Shown in pieces: positions 8,051-16,337 of a stretch of DNA of 64,000 nt (position 1 is the stretch's first letter; each line of letters starts with the position of its first letter). The notes beneath the pieces were generated by a model, which searched no databases, was not told the origin of the DNA, and was given only the letters and a program-made list of their open reading frames with translations. The stretch is from Pseudomonas sp. SCA2728.1_7 (GTDB lineage Bacteria; Pseudomonadota; Gammaproteobacteria; Pseudomonadales; Pseudomonadaceae). Both the position numbers and the translations under genes were made by a program. Location of the stretch: positions 5,857,001 to 5,921,000 of the forward strand of contig NZ_CP073104.1 in assembly GCF_018138145.1 (NCBI RefSeq). The letters run 5' to 3'.

Positions 8051-8865
8051 GCCTGACTATGCGGTCACTCAGTCTGTTGGCACTGTGCTGTTTCAGTACC
8101 GTTTCGTTCGCCGCCGATGTGCCGGGCAGTCAGGATCTGCAGATCGTGCCGCGTCTGGCCGATGCACAGATCGTCGACTATCGACCTCCGGTTGAACTGG
8201 AGCGGATCTATCCGCTGGGTTCGATCCGCAAGATCAGCGGGCAACTGCGTTTCGACGGCCAGGTCACCGCCCGTGGCCAGACCACTTCAGTGACCTACGA
8301 GTTGCCACCCGAACACTCCGCCAACGAAGCCTTTACCGCCGCTCGCGAGGCCCTGCAAAAACAGGACGCCGAATTGCTGTTCTGGTGTCAGGCGCGTGAT
8401 TGCGGGGAAAGCAGCCTGTGGGCCAACGAGGTGTTCGGTAATTCCAAATTGTACGGTGCCGACGAGCAACAGGCCTATCTGCTGCTGAGGCTGGCGGCGC
8501 CGCGCGACAACACGCTGGTGGCGCTTTACAGCATCACCCGTGGCAACCGCAAAGCCTATCTGCATGTCGAGCAATTCGAGGCGGTTGCTCCGCTGGGTGA
8601 GCTGCTGCCGACCTCGGCGACCCTGTTGCGTCAACTGAAAAGCACCGGTGAGCTGGATTTTCCTGATCGCGTGAATGAGCCGGATGACACCTGGCTACGT
8701 CTGATTTCCCGTGGTCTTAACCTTGATACGACGTTGCGCGTGACAGTCTCCGGGCCCAAGGCCGAAGCCTGGCGCCAGGCGTTGATCAATCAGGGTGTGC
8801 GCGCGGCACGCATGGAAACCGGCAGTGTCGAAGGCTCTGGCCTGCGCATCGATCTGTTGCGATAA
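8047..8865 (+). CDS. DUF4892 domain exported protein
   Basis: A 272-residue secreted or periplasmic protein of unknown function. A signal peptide is clear: MSLTMRSLSLLALCCFSTVSFAADVPG, with cleavage probably after SFA-A. The mature part has LFWCQARDCGESSLWANEVF, a conserved-looking segment with two cysteines, then NSKLYGADEQQAYLLLRL. The frame is open upstream to 7885, but that would bury the signal peptide, so ATG 8047 (or 8059) is preferred. Translation may be coupled to the mini-ORF at 7997. The AI-2E permease gene follows after 68 nt. Confidence 0.82.
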   Translation: MSLTMRSLSLLALCCFSTVSFAADVPGSQDLQIVPRLADAQIVDYRPPVELERIYPLGSIRKISGQLRFDGQVTARGQTTSVTYELPPEHSANEAFTAAREALQKQDAELLFWCQARDCGESSLWANEVFGNSKLYGADEQQAYLLLRLAAPRDNTLVALYSITRGNRKAYLHVEQFEAVAPLGELLPTSATLLRQLKSTGELDFPDRVNEPDDTWLRLISRGLNLDTTLRVTVSGPKAEAWRQALINQGVRAARMETGSVEGSGLRIDLLR

Positions 8866-8933
8866 GCTGTTTCGGCGAGCACGCGCGGCGTGTTCGCCTA
8901 CTCTTTGCCTGACTGACTTTTTCGAGACCTCAC

Positions 8934-9986
8934 ATGCTCAATAATGATCGCCTGCTGGTGCAGATCCTGCTGCTGGTGTTGTTTGGTGCCAGCCTGTGGG
9001 TGATGGCGCCGTTCTGGTCGGCGCTGTTCTGGGGCGCGGTACTGGCGTTTGCCAGCTGGCCGCTGATGCGTCTGTTGACCCGCTGGCTCAATGGCCGTGA
9101 GTCGCTGGCTGCAGGGATTCTGACGCTGGGCTGGATGTTGCTCGTGGCCGCGCCGCTGGTGTGGCTGGGGTTCAACGTGGGGGATCATGTGCGTGATGCC
9201 ACGGCGTTTATCAAGGATGTGCAGGTCGATGGTCTGCCGGAAGCGCCGGTGTGGCTGGGGACTGTACCGTTTGCAGGCGAGCGCCTGGTCGGGCTGTGGA
9301 ACAGCATCGATCAGCAAGGCGCCGCATTGATGGTGTCGATCAAACCTTATCTGGGGCAGGTCGGTAACTGGCTGCTAGCGCGGAGTGCGCAGATCGGCGG
9401 CGGGATTCTCGAGCTGACCCTGAGCATTGTCTTTGTGTTCTTTTTCTATCGTGACGGGCCGCGACTGGCGGCATTTGTGCACAGTCTGCTGGAGCGTTTG
9501 ATCGGGGATCGTGCCGGGTATTACATCGAGTTGGTGGCCGGTACGGTGCAGCGGGTGGTCAACGGGGTGATCGGCACGGCGGCGGCGCAGGCGGTTCTGG
9601 CGTTGATCGGGTTTTTGATTGCCGGGGTGCCGGGGGCGTTGGTGCTGGGGATTGTCACCTTCCTGTTGAGTCTGATTCCGATGGGGCCGCCCTTGGTGTG
9701 GGTGCCGGCGACGGCCTGGCTGGCGTGGAAGGGTGAGTATGGGATGGCGGTGTTTCTCGGGATTTGGGGGACGTTCATCATCAGTGGCGTGGACAACGTG
9801 CTCAAGCCGTATCTGATCAGTCGCGGCGGGAATTTGCCGTTGGTGATTGTGTTGCTTGGGGTGTTTGGCGGGTTGATTGCGTTCGGGTTTATCGGGTTGT
9901 TTATCGGGCCTACGTTGTTGGCGGTGGCTTATAGTTTGTTGACGGACTGGAGCAAGAGTCAGGGGCGGGTTGAGGAGCGGCGCTAG
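8934..9986 (+). CDS. AI-2E family transporter (PerM-like permease)
   Basis: Multi-pass inner-membrane protein of 350 residues with about seven or eight hydrophobic segments, starting with LVQILLLVLFGASLWVMAPF. The family name comes from E. coli TqsA; other members export ions or are uncharacterised, so AI-2 transport should not be assumed. Family-typical segments include FFFYRDGPRLA, VQRVVNGVIGTAAAQ and a C-terminal FIGPTLLAVAYSLL. The last 400 bases are unusually rich in G and T at third positions. The gene ends 17 bases before the structured repeat that carries the first IS4 copy. Confidence 0.88.
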   Translation: MLNNDRLLVQILLLVLFGASLWVMAPFWSALFWGAVLAFASWPLMRLLTRWLNGRESLAAGILTLGWMLLVAAPLVWLGFNVGDHVRDATAFIKDVQVDGLPEAPVWLGTVPFAGERLVGLWNSIDQQGAALMVSIKPYLGQVGNWLLARSAQIGGGILELTLSIVFVFFFYRDGPRLAAFVHSLLERLIGDRAGYYIELVAGTVQRVVNGVIGTAAAQAVLALIGFLIAGVPGALVLGIVTFLLSLIPMGPPLVWVPATAWLAWKGEYGMAVFLGIWGTFIISGVDNVLKPYLISRGGNLPLVIVLLGVFGGLIAFGFIGLFIGPTLLAVAYSLLTDWSKSQGRVEERR

Positions 9987-10003
9987 CGGGTTTGGGTTTT
10001 GGG

Positions 10004-10059
10004 TTTTGGGTGAATATCCGTTGCTGCGGTAACGGCGGCTTAGGGTTCCGCCCTTACGG
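10004..10059. repeat. Structured dispersed repeat, copy 1, left part (split by IS)
   Basis: Left remnant of the dispersed repeat whose right part continues at 11482. It shares TTTGGGTG-ATATCCGTT and GGTTCCGC-CTTAC-G with copy 2 at 22049. The last nine bases, CCCTTACGG, are the target duplication of the IS4 insertion. Confidence 0.75.
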
Positions 10060-11481
10060 CCATCCCTTTCAAGGTCTTTTCGTTTTGGCAGCCTTGATAA
10101 CTCTGTCCGTTGAAACATGAGCATGGACCGCTGTGCCTTGAACCCATGTCTTGGGTTTAGGCACCTTGGGACCGCGGGGGCTTTTCGCAACTTGTTTGGG
10201 CTGGATGTTTCTGGCCAACTCCAACAGGCGTTGGGCCAGTTGCTCCAGAGGGACAACGGGAAGATATTCTGAGGGCAGTGCAATCTGCATTCCCTCATAA
10301 CCACTCCTGACCTGAACCGCCAAGTGATAGATGGAAGCTTCCCATCCTTCAGGTTGAGTCTCCCGGTGAGCTTGCTCGACACTTCGTTTGAGGACGGCCA
10401 GGACGTTGTAGGCCAATACCGCAGTAGCGAACCCGAGCAAGGCAGCCTTCGGGCTGCCAAGGGTTTCGATTTCACTTTCCAGAATCGCTTCCAGTCGCTG
10501 GAACATACCTTCAATGCTCCAGCGGCGGCGATAGAGCTCTGCGATCTGCTGTGCACTGACGCTCTGGGGTAGGTTGCTCCAGAACATCAAGCTGCTGTCT
10601 CCCGAGTCCGTTGGAGAATGAAGCGTCAGCTCGACCCGCCGACATTGGTAACCGCCTCTGACCTGGATGATCTGCTCGCGCACAGTGCCTGTTTCCACAG
10701 GTACCGGCTCTTGCCACTCACCTTCTTGAATCAAGCGTGGATGCTTGGCTTGCTGGCGAATGACAAAGGACGTCTGGGCCTGCTCACAAGCTTCCATGAC
10801 CGGGAGCGTGCAATAGAGTCGATCAGCCAGCCACACCTGGCCCGGCTCGGCACTGGCCAATAGAGGCAGCACACACACTCGCTCGCTTGCGTAGGCATCC
10901 TCACACGCCTGAAGGTCGATGACCTGATCCAGGTCCGGGTCGTAAGCCACCACCGAAAAGCCGGGACGAGCAGCACCGCGCTCGTGGCGTAAAGCCCCCA
11001 AGCGTTTCTCAGTAGATGCCAAGTGATTACCATCCACTATCCGAATCTGCCAACCCGGCAGCATCGTCGTGCAACCCAGCTCTTTTATGGTTGGAGTCAG
11101 GCGTTGAGCGCAGCCCGTAACCAGGGCGCGCAACAGCGCCGGCTCGGTACGACTGATCTTGTCGTAGAGAGCCGCCAAACTGACAGGAAGATCTTCCAGT
11201 TGCCGCGCGGCGGCGTGCAGGGATGGCTTCAGGCCCAATGAAACAAGGGACATCAGCTTGATGATGGTCGAGAACAGCAGCTCACGAGAATACTGCCGTT
11301 GCCGATGCTCTTCGAAAACCTGATCGACCCACTCAGGGGCAATAGCCTGCTCCAGAGCCAATTTAGCCATGACACTGGCAGGTGCTTTTTTCTCGAAACG
11401 CGCTAGAACATCGGCCCACATCGTTTGGGGATCCCTGAATGAAATTTCAGGGGATTTTACCGAAGACCTTGAAAGGGATGG
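10060..11481 (-). mobile_element. IS4-family insertion sequence, copy 1
   Basis: A complete 1422-bp element. The ends are 19-bp perfect inverted repeats starting CCATCCCTTTCAAGG, and the flanks carry a 9-bp direct duplication, CCCTTACGG (10051-10059 and 11482-11490). It holds one transposase gene. A hairpin CCCTGAA-TTTCAGGG lies just upstream of the transposase start (near 11433-11452) and could limit transposase translation. It is nearly identical to the copy at 22104, so both are recent. Confidence 0.95.
10069..11421 (-). CDS. IS4-family transposase
   Basis: DDE transposase of 450 residues, full length and without frameshift. First catalytic Asp in RIVDGNHLASTE, second in VWLADRLYC, and the IS4-type Y-(2)-R-(3)-E-(6)-R/K signature in YRRRWSIEGMFQRLE. 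The N-terminal part (MWADVLARFEKKAPASV) and the basic C-terminus fit the family. It differs from the copy at 22113 at only five residues that I can see (Ile/Val, Thr/Ala, Glu/Gln, Thr/Ala and one more at most). Probably active. Confidence 0.95.
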   Translation of the reverse strand: MWADVLARFEKKAPASVMAKLALEQAIAPEWVDQVFEEHRQRQYSRELLFSTIIKLMSLVSLGLKPSLHAAARQLEDLPVSLAALYDKISRTEPALLRALVTGCAQRLTPTIKELGCTTMLPGWQIRIVDGNHLASTEKRLGALRHERGAARPGFSVVAYDPDLDQVIDLQACEDAYASERVCVLPLLASAEPGQVWLADRLYCTLPVMEACEQAQTSFVIRQQAKHPRLIQEGEWQEPVPVETGTVREQIIQVRGGYQCRRVELTLHSPTDSGDSSLMFWSNLPQSVSAQQIAELYRRRWSIEGMFQRLEAILESEIETLGSPKAALLGFATAVLAYNVLAVLKRSVEQAHRETQPEGWEASIYHLAVQVRSGYEGMQIALPSEYLPVVPLEQLAQRLLELARNIQPKQVAKSPRGPKVPKPKTWVQGTAVHAHVSTDRVIKAAKTKRP

Positions 11482-11784
11482 CCCTTACGGCGGGTCACTT
11501 TTGGCAAACGCCCGGAATGCCGGCCCAGCCAAAAGTAACCAAAAGGGCTTGCTCCTGCGTGCGGCCCGCTCGCTGGGGCTCGGGGTTCCTTCGCTGCGGG
11601 ATCGATCCGGGCGCAGCGCCTACGGTTTGCTTCGCTGCACCTCCTCTCGCTGTGTTTGGCTGCGCCAAACGGTCGCTGCGCTCCCACGCCCGGATCAATC
11701 CCTCCACTCAGCCTTCCGACGTCGCCCGTGGATCAAGATCAAGAGCAGGCGAGCTGACACTCGGCCTATTGAGTGGTGAAGAGC
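11482..11784. repeat. Structured dispersed repeat, copy 1, right part
   Basis: About 300 bp shared with 23525-23810. It can fold into hairpin A (GGTCACTTTTGG 11493-11504 with CCAAAAGTAACC 11529-11540), outer stem B (GATCCGGGCG 11604-11613 with CGCCCGGATC 11687-11696) and inner hairpin C (GTTTGGC, loop TGC, GCCAAAC, 11654-11670). Stems B and C carry paired changes between the two copies, which supports a selected secondary structure. No real gene is seen; short ORFs here are by-products. Confidence 0.8.
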
Positions 11785-11814
11785 GGGTGTTCGACTTTGG
11801 TTTTGTGGTGGATT

Positions 11815-12307
11815 CGCCCCTCACCCCAACCCTCTCCCGAGGGAGAGGGAGCCGATGGTGGGCCTCTCAAAATTTGCGTTCAACTCGGTATTTCACGTCG
11901 CCGTATCTCTCGCAATCACCTCGGTCAGTCCCCTCTCCCTCTGGGAGAGGGTTAGGGTGAGGGGCTTTTGATCTGTTTCAGAATCTGAGTTCGACTCGGT
12001 ATTTCACGTCGCTGTAGCTCTCCCAAACACCTCAATCAGTCCCCTCTCCCTCCGGGAGAGGGTTAGGGTGAGGGGCTTTTGATCTGTTTCAGAATCTGAG
12101 CTCGACTCGGTATTTCATGTCGCTGTACCTCTCCCAAACACCTCAATCAGTCCCCTCTCCCTCCGGGAGAGGGTTAGGGTGAGGGGCTTTTGATCTGTTT
12201 CAGAATCTGAGTTCGACTCGGTATTTCACGTCGCTGTAGCTCTCCCAAACACCTCAATCAGTCCCCTCTCCCTCCGGGAGAGGGCTAGGGTGAGGGGCTT
12301 TTGATTG
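11815..12307. repeat. 111-bp tandem repeat array with REP hairpins
   Basis: Four units whose CAG before CCCCTCTCCC recurs at 11926, 12037, 12148 and 12259, exactly 111 bp apart. The array begins with a diverged, inverted REP half (CCCTCACCCCAACCCTCTCC at about 11818). Each unit has a family-C hairpin (CCCTCTCCCTCCGGGAGAGGG) and a conserved spacer that includes ACTCGGTATTTCA and GTCGCTGTA. The unit with its spacer is duplicated, so this is tandem amplification and not CRISPR. Confidence 0.9.
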
Positions 12308-12331
12308 TCCGCGGCAAATAATGGCGTCGAC

Positions 12332-13186
12332 TCAAGTCGCCACATTCAAATACTTGCCCACTGACGCCGTCTTCTCCAGCGAGTACTGCTTGCTCAAATT
12401 GGCAATCATGCGGTTCAGCGCTTCAGTGGTGCTCTGGGTCGAAGCGGTCTGTTCTTCGTCAGGTCGTTCACGCCCAGCCTGTAAAGCCGCTTTCAGTTCA
12501 TCACTGCTCACGCCGCCACTGCTGTCGCTATCGAGCACCTTGAGCAGCGCGGCGCTGGTGTCGGTGCTGGTCGTTTCGGTGCTGTTGTTGCTGGTTTGCA
12601 GTGCGCTGCTCAGTTCTGTCGCGGTCACGCTGCCGTCGCCATCGGCGTCGAGTTGGCTGAACAGCTCGTCGCTGTTGATTTGCGGGGGAGGTGGCGGTGG
12701 TGGGGTCAGGCTGGCGGTGAGTTCGTCCTGACTGACGGTGCCGTCCTTGTTCTTGTCGAGTGCGGAGAAGAGTTCGTTACTGTCGGCAGTGCTGCCGGCG
12801 CTGGTCAGGCCGCTGCTCAGTTCGTCGTTGCTGATGGCGCCGTCGCCATCGGAGTCGAGGGCGCTGATCAGGGCGTCCGCCAGGTCGGTGTCGGGGGCTT
12901 GATCACCGGGCGGCGGCGGGGGCGCCATGGCGGTCATTTCTTCGGTGCTGAGGCTGCCGCTGGCGTCGCTGTCCAGATCGCCGAATTGCTTGCTCAGGTT
13001 GACCAGCAGGCCGTCGTCGGATTTCTGCGACAGGGCACTTTTCAGTTCGTCCTGGTCCACCGCGCCGTCGCCGTTGCTGTCGAGTTTGGCGAACAGTTCT
13101 TTTTGCAGTTGCTGGCTGCGGGCGTTTTGCGTGGAGGTGCTGCTGGTGCTGGTATAGCTCGTGTAATTGCTGACGCTACCGATCAT
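12332..13186 (-). CDS. EF-hand calcium-binding protein (XopAW-like)
   Basis: A 284-residue acidic protein with six EF-hand loops starting near residues 36 (DSNGDGAVDQDE), 72, 111 (DSDGDGAISNDE), 144 (DKNKDGTVSQDE), 180 (DADGDGSVTATE) and 219. Proline runs (PPPPP near 89 and PPPPPPP near 162) separate the pairs. The N-terminus is Ser/Thr-rich and has no clear signal peptide. ATG 13186 is preferred because AGGGAG precedes it at 8 nt. Related Pseudomonas proteins are often annotated as XopAW-type effectors, but nothing here shows type III secretion. The role could be Ca2+ buffering or sensing. Loop 2 (DLDSDASGSLSTEE) and loop 6 (DSDSSGGVSSDE) depart a little from consensus. Confidence 0.88.
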   Translation of the reverse strand: MIGSVSNYTSYTSTSSTSTQNARSQQLQKELFAKLDSNGDGAVDQDELKSALSQKSDDGLLVNLSKQFGDLDSDASGSLSTEEMTAMAPPPPPGDQAPDTDLADALISALDSDGDGAISNDELSSGLTSAGSTADSNELFSALDKNKDGTVSQDELTASLTPPPPPPPQINSDELFSQLDADGDGSVTATELSSALQTSNNSTETTSTDTSAALLKVLDSDSSGGVSSDELKAALQAGRERPDEEQTASTQSTTEALNRMIANLSKQYSLEKTASVGKYLNVAT

Positions 13187-13313
13187 CGGACTCACTCCCT
13201 GGAATGGCAAACCGGTGGGTGTACCGGCTTATGCAGCGTCAGGGCGCTAGTTGTCGGGGGTATGTGGGGTTTGTACCGATGGGTACACAGACTGAAATTT
13301 CACCTCCACCCCC

Positions 13314-13402
13314 TGTAGGAGTGAGCCTGCTCGCGATAGCAGTGTGTCAGTCAAAGCAACTCTCACAGATAAACCGCTATCGCGAGCAGGCTCACTCCTA
13401 CA
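13314..13402. repeat. REPIN, family A
   Basis: Arms TGTAGGAGTGAGCCTGCTCG (13314 onward, continuing CGATAGC) and the reverse complement ending at 13402, between the EF-hand gene and the sensor kinase gene. Confidence 0.9.
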
Positions 13403-13418
13403 AGGGGATGTGTGTTTC

Positions 13419-14468
13419 TCAGGGGCGCGGCAGGCGGATGATGGCGGTAAGGCCTCCGCCCGGGGTTTCTTCAAGATTGAGCTGGCCACCCAAGCGTTGC
13501 GCGGCCTCGCGAGCAATGGTCATCCCTAGCCCCACACCGCCGGAGTTGCGATTGCGCGAGCCTTCCAAGCGATAAAAAGGCTCAAACACCGCTTCACGCT
13601 TGTCTTCGGCAATCCCCGGGCCGTGGTCGATCACGCGGATCAGCAGTTGTTCGCGCTGATCCTGCAGTTCAATCCGCGCCTGCCCGGCGTAACGCAGGGC
13701 GTTGTCCATCAGGTTATTGATGCACGAGCGCAGCGCCATCGGTTGTACCGGCAGCGGTGTGCAATGGCCGCTGACGTGCACGTCGGCACCTTGGTCCTGA
13801 GCGTTTTCGCACAGTGACTCGACCAGCGCCTGCACATCCATCAACTGCAAGGCTTCGCTGGTGCGTTGTTCGTGCAGGTAGGTGAGCGTGGCGTCGAGCA
13901 TGCCGATCATGTCATCCAGGTCTTGACGCATCTGGCCTTGCAGCTTTTCGTCGCTGATATTTTCCAGGCGCAGTTTCAGCCGAGACAGCGGCGTGCGCAG
14001 GTCGTGGGATACGGCACCGAGCATGCGTGCGCGCTGCTGCACCTGTTCGCGAATGCGCCGTTGCATCAGGTTGAAGGTGTGCGCCGCTTGCCGGGCTTCG
14101 CGCGGGCCGGACTCGTCGAGCGGCGGGCTGTCGAGGTCTTCGCTGAGGCGTTCGGCGGCGTCGCTCAGGCGCTGGATCGGGCGACTGAGCAGTTTGGCGC
14201 CGTACCACGCCGCGATCATCAGCGTGATGAACTGGAAGGTCAGCGGCACCACCGGCCCACCGAACCATGGGCGCGGGGGCCGTGGCGGGTAGCGCGTGTC
14301 CTGCGCCATCGGTTGGCCGTCGGCGCCTTGGGAGAACTCCGGAGGTGGCGGAGGCGGAGGCGGGCCATAGAGGCGGAACCAGGTGAAAGCCAGCAGGTGC
14401 GCGAGGACGATCGCCACGAACAGCACGCCAAACAGGCGGCCGAACAGCGTGTCGAAGCGCGCCCGCAT
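13419..14468 (-). CDS. Sensor histidine kinase
   Basis: Membrane sensor kinase of a two-component system, 349 residues. TM1 about 11-31 and TM2 about 72-90 enclose a short periplasmic part (about 35-70) that is almost only Pro-rich: eight prolines from 36 and PPRPPRPWFGG. A HAMP segment follows (LSRPIQRLSDAAERL), then the H-box GAVSHDLRTPLSRL with His155, N-box NNLMDNALRYAG, G1 DHGPGIA and G2 GVGLGMTIA. The start overlaps the stop of the response regulator gene by one base (TGATG), so the pair is coupled. The signal is unknown; so small a loop makes direct ligand binding unlikely. Confidence 0.93.
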   Translation of the reverse strand: MRARFDTLFGRLFGVLFVAIVLAHLLAFTWFRLYGPPPPPPPPEFSQGADGQPMAQDTRYPPRPPRPWFGGPVVPLTFQFITLMIAAWYGAKLLSRPIQRLSDAAERLSEDLDSPPLDESGPREARQAAHTFNLMQRRIREQVQQRARMLGAVSHDLRTPLSRLKLRLENISDEKLQGQMRQDLDDMIGMLDATLTYLHEQRTSEALQLMDVQALVESLCENAQDQGADVHVSGHCTPLPVQPMALRSCINNLMDNALRYAGQARIELQDQREQLLIRVIDHGPGIAEDKREAVFEPFYRLEGSRNRNSGGVGLGMTIAREAAQRLGGQLNLEETPGGGLTAIIRLPRP

Positions 14469-15229
14469 CAGCCGATGTCTCGTGCGTCGAACAGGTAACC
14501 TTCACCGCGCACGGTTTTGATCAGCTGTGGGGCTTTCGGGTCGTCACCGAGTTTCTGCCGCAGGCGCGATACCAGCAAGTCGATGCTGCGGTCGAACGCT
14601 TCAATCGAACGACCCCGGGCCGCGTCGAGCAATTGTTCGCGGCTGAGCACTCGGCGCGGACGTTCGATAAACACCCACAGCAGGCGGAATTCGGCGTTTG
14701 ACAGCGGCACTACCAAGCCATCGTCGGCGATCAACTGACGTAGAACGCTGTTCAAGCGCCAGTTGTCGAAACGGATGTTGGCCCGTTGTTCGGTTCGGTC
14801 ATCGCGCACCCGACGCAGAATCGTTTGAATGCGCGCGACCAGTTCGCGTGGCTCGAACGGTTTGGCCATGTAGTCATCAGCGCCCAGTTCCAGGCCGATG
14901 ATGCGGTCGGTCGGTTCGCAGCGAGCGGTGAGCATCAGGATCGGGATGTCCGATTCGGCGCGCAGCCAGCGGCACAGCGACAAGCCGTCTTCGCCGGGCA
15001 GCATCAGATCCAGCACGACGACGTCGAAATGCTCGGCGAGCAGCGCCTGACGCATCGCCGCACCGTCGGTGACGCCACTGGCGTGGATATTGAAACGGGC
15101 GAGGTAATCGATCATCAGCTCGCGGATCGGCACGTCATCGTCGACGATCAGCGCACGAATGCTCCAGCGCTTGTCGTCTTTAGGCTCATCCGTCGCGGTC
15201 ATTTGGGTGTTGTGCATGAGGCTGTTCAT
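14468..15229 (-). CDS. OmpR-family response regulator
   Basis: DNA-binding response regulator, 253 residues from ATG 15229. Receiver domain with acidic pocket LIVDDDVPIREL, phospho-acceptor in VVVLDLMLPGEDG (about Asp74) and YMAKPFEPRELVARI; winged-helix C-terminal domain with LSREQLLDAARG, FDRSIDLLVSRLRQKLGDD and KTVRGEGYLFD. Three in-frame ATGs (15229, 15217, 15202) are possible; none has a strong Shine-Dalgarno, so the start is uncertain by up to nine residues. It is the first gene of the pair with the downstream kinase. Target genes are not visible. Confidence 0.92.
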   Translation of the reverse strand: MNSLMHNTQMTATDEPKDDKRWSIRALIVDDDVPIRELMIDYLARFNIHASGVTDGAAMRQALLAEHFDVVVLDLMLPGEDGLSLCRWLRAESDIPILMLTARCEPTDRIIGLELGADDYMAKPFEPRELVARIQTILRRVRDDRTEQRANIRFDNWRLNSVLRQLIADDGLVVPLSNAEFRLLWVFIERPRRVLSREQLLDAARGRSIEAFDRSIDLLVSRLRQKLGDDPKAPQLIKTVRGEGYLFDARDIG

Positions 15230-15373
15230 CTGCCAGTAGGCCGCCAACCACAAAAGATGGGCTGCGAGGTGGTGGTTTCAGCATAGGCGTCCGGCCGTGA
15301 GGCGGGAAGTGCTGATGTAAGGACGTGTTGCGGCTGGCGAGGCTAGCGCGGGTGCTTGTTGCTGGCATGTCGG

Positions 15374-15395
15374 TTGTGTATCGGATTCGACACAA
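15374..15395. promoter_or_regulatory. Inverted repeat in the response regulator/pyrF intergenic region
   Basis: TTGTGT and ACACAA arms with a 10-base centre in the divergent space between the regulator gene and pyrF. It could be an operator for either side, but arms of six bases are weak evidence. A TACAAT at 15474-15479 may be the pyrF -10. Confidence 0.25.
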
Positions 15396-15513
15396 TAGCA
15401 GCGAGCGCTATGCTGATCACGGTCGGCGCGACGATTTACCGATCATCGGGTGCCGCGCCGCCGCCGGTTCCGCTACAATGCGCGCCGATTTCGACCTGCC
15501 TGAGAGCCCATTC

Positions 15514-16212
15514 ATGTCCGCCTGCCAGACTCCTATCATCGTCGCCCTGGATTTCCCCACCCGTGACGCCGCACTGAAGCTGGCCGACCAGTTGGACCCG
15601 AAACTGTGCCGGGTCAAAGTGGGCAAGGAACTGTTCACCAGTTGCGCCGCAGAAATTGTCGGCACCCTGCGTGACAAGGGTTTTGAAGTATTCCTCGACC
15701 TGAAATTCCACGACATTCCCAACACCACCGCGATGGCCGTGAAAGCCGCTGCCGAGATGGGCGTGTGGATGGTCAACGTGCATTGTTCCGGTGGCCTGCG
15801 CATGATGGCTGCTTGCCGTGAAGAGCTGGACAAGCGTAGCGGCCCGCAACCGCTGCTGATCGGCGTGACCGTGCTGACCAGCATGGAGCGCGAAGACCTC
15901 GCCGGTATCGGTCTGGATATCGAACCGCAAGAGCAGGTTTTGCGTCTGGCTGCGCTGGCCGAGAAGGCTGGCATGGATGGTCTGGTGTGCTCGGCGCTGG
16001 AAGCCACGGCACTGAAAACCGCACATCCGTCGCTGCAACTGGTGACCCCGGGGATTCGTCCGGCCGGCAGCGCGCAGGACGATCAGCGCCGCATTCTGAC
16101 CCCGCGTCAGGCGCTGGATGCCGGTTCCGATTATCTGGTGATTGGCCGTCCGATCAGCCAGGCGGCGGATCCGGCCAAGGCATTGGCGTCGGTTGTCGCC
16201 GAAATCGCCTGA
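15514..16212 (+). CDS. pyrF: Orotidine-5'-phosphate decarboxylase
   Basis: Converts OMP to UMP, the last step of de novo pyrimidine synthesis; cytosolic dimer. The 232-residue product has [11 protein letters not shown], the catalytic [10 protein letters not shown] (Asp62, Lys64, Asp67), [12 protein letters not shown] and the C-terminal phosphate-binding VTPGIRP and DYLVIGRPI. Length is normal. The frame is open to 15325, but ATG 15514 matches the family start ([15 protein letters not shown]). A TACAAT at 15474 sits at promoter distance. This essential gene lies between the two direct IS4 copies, so recombination between them would be lethal without uracil. Confidence 0.98.
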   Translation: MSACQTPIIVALDFPTRDAALKLADQLDPKLCRVKVGKELFTSCAAEIVGTLRDKGFEVFLDLKFHDIPNTTAMAVKAAAEMGVWMVNVHCSGGLRMMAACREELDKRSGPQPLLIGVTVLTSMEREDLAGIGLDIEPQEQVLRLAALAEKAGMDGLVCSALEATALKTAHPSLQLVTPGIRPAGSAQDDQRRILTPRQALDAGSDYLVIGRPISQAADPAKALASVVAEIA

Positions 16213-16230
16213 TCAGGCACCGCAAAACTC

Positions 16231-16320
16231 TGTAGGAGTGAGCCTGCTCGCGATAGCGGTGTGTCAAACAACGTTAATGTTGACTGACACACCGCTATCG
16301 CGAGCAGGCTCACTCCTACA
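16231..16320. repeat. REPIN, family A
   Basis: Perfect 29-base arms, TGTAGGAGTGAGCCTGCTCG onward and its reverse complement ending at 16320, between the convergent ends of pyrF and the oxidoreductase gene. Confidence 0.93.
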
Positions 16321-16337
16321 TTTGTTTTGTGGTGATT

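Noticed and set aside
11495..11707. Similar minus-strand ORFs MEGLIR-WERSDR in both structured repeats (also 23538-23735)
   Set aside because: The frame is shared, but the paired changes follow the stems and not codon positions, the lengths differ and no ribosome site is seen. More likely a by-product of the structured repeat.
11815..12307. CRISPR array suspicion for the 111-bp and 72-bp arrays
   Set aside because: Spacers are identical between units, periods are wrong and no cas genes are present.
12596..13318. Plus-strand frame opposite the EF-hand gene
   Set aside because: Shadow of the repeated EF-hand codons; no start signal.
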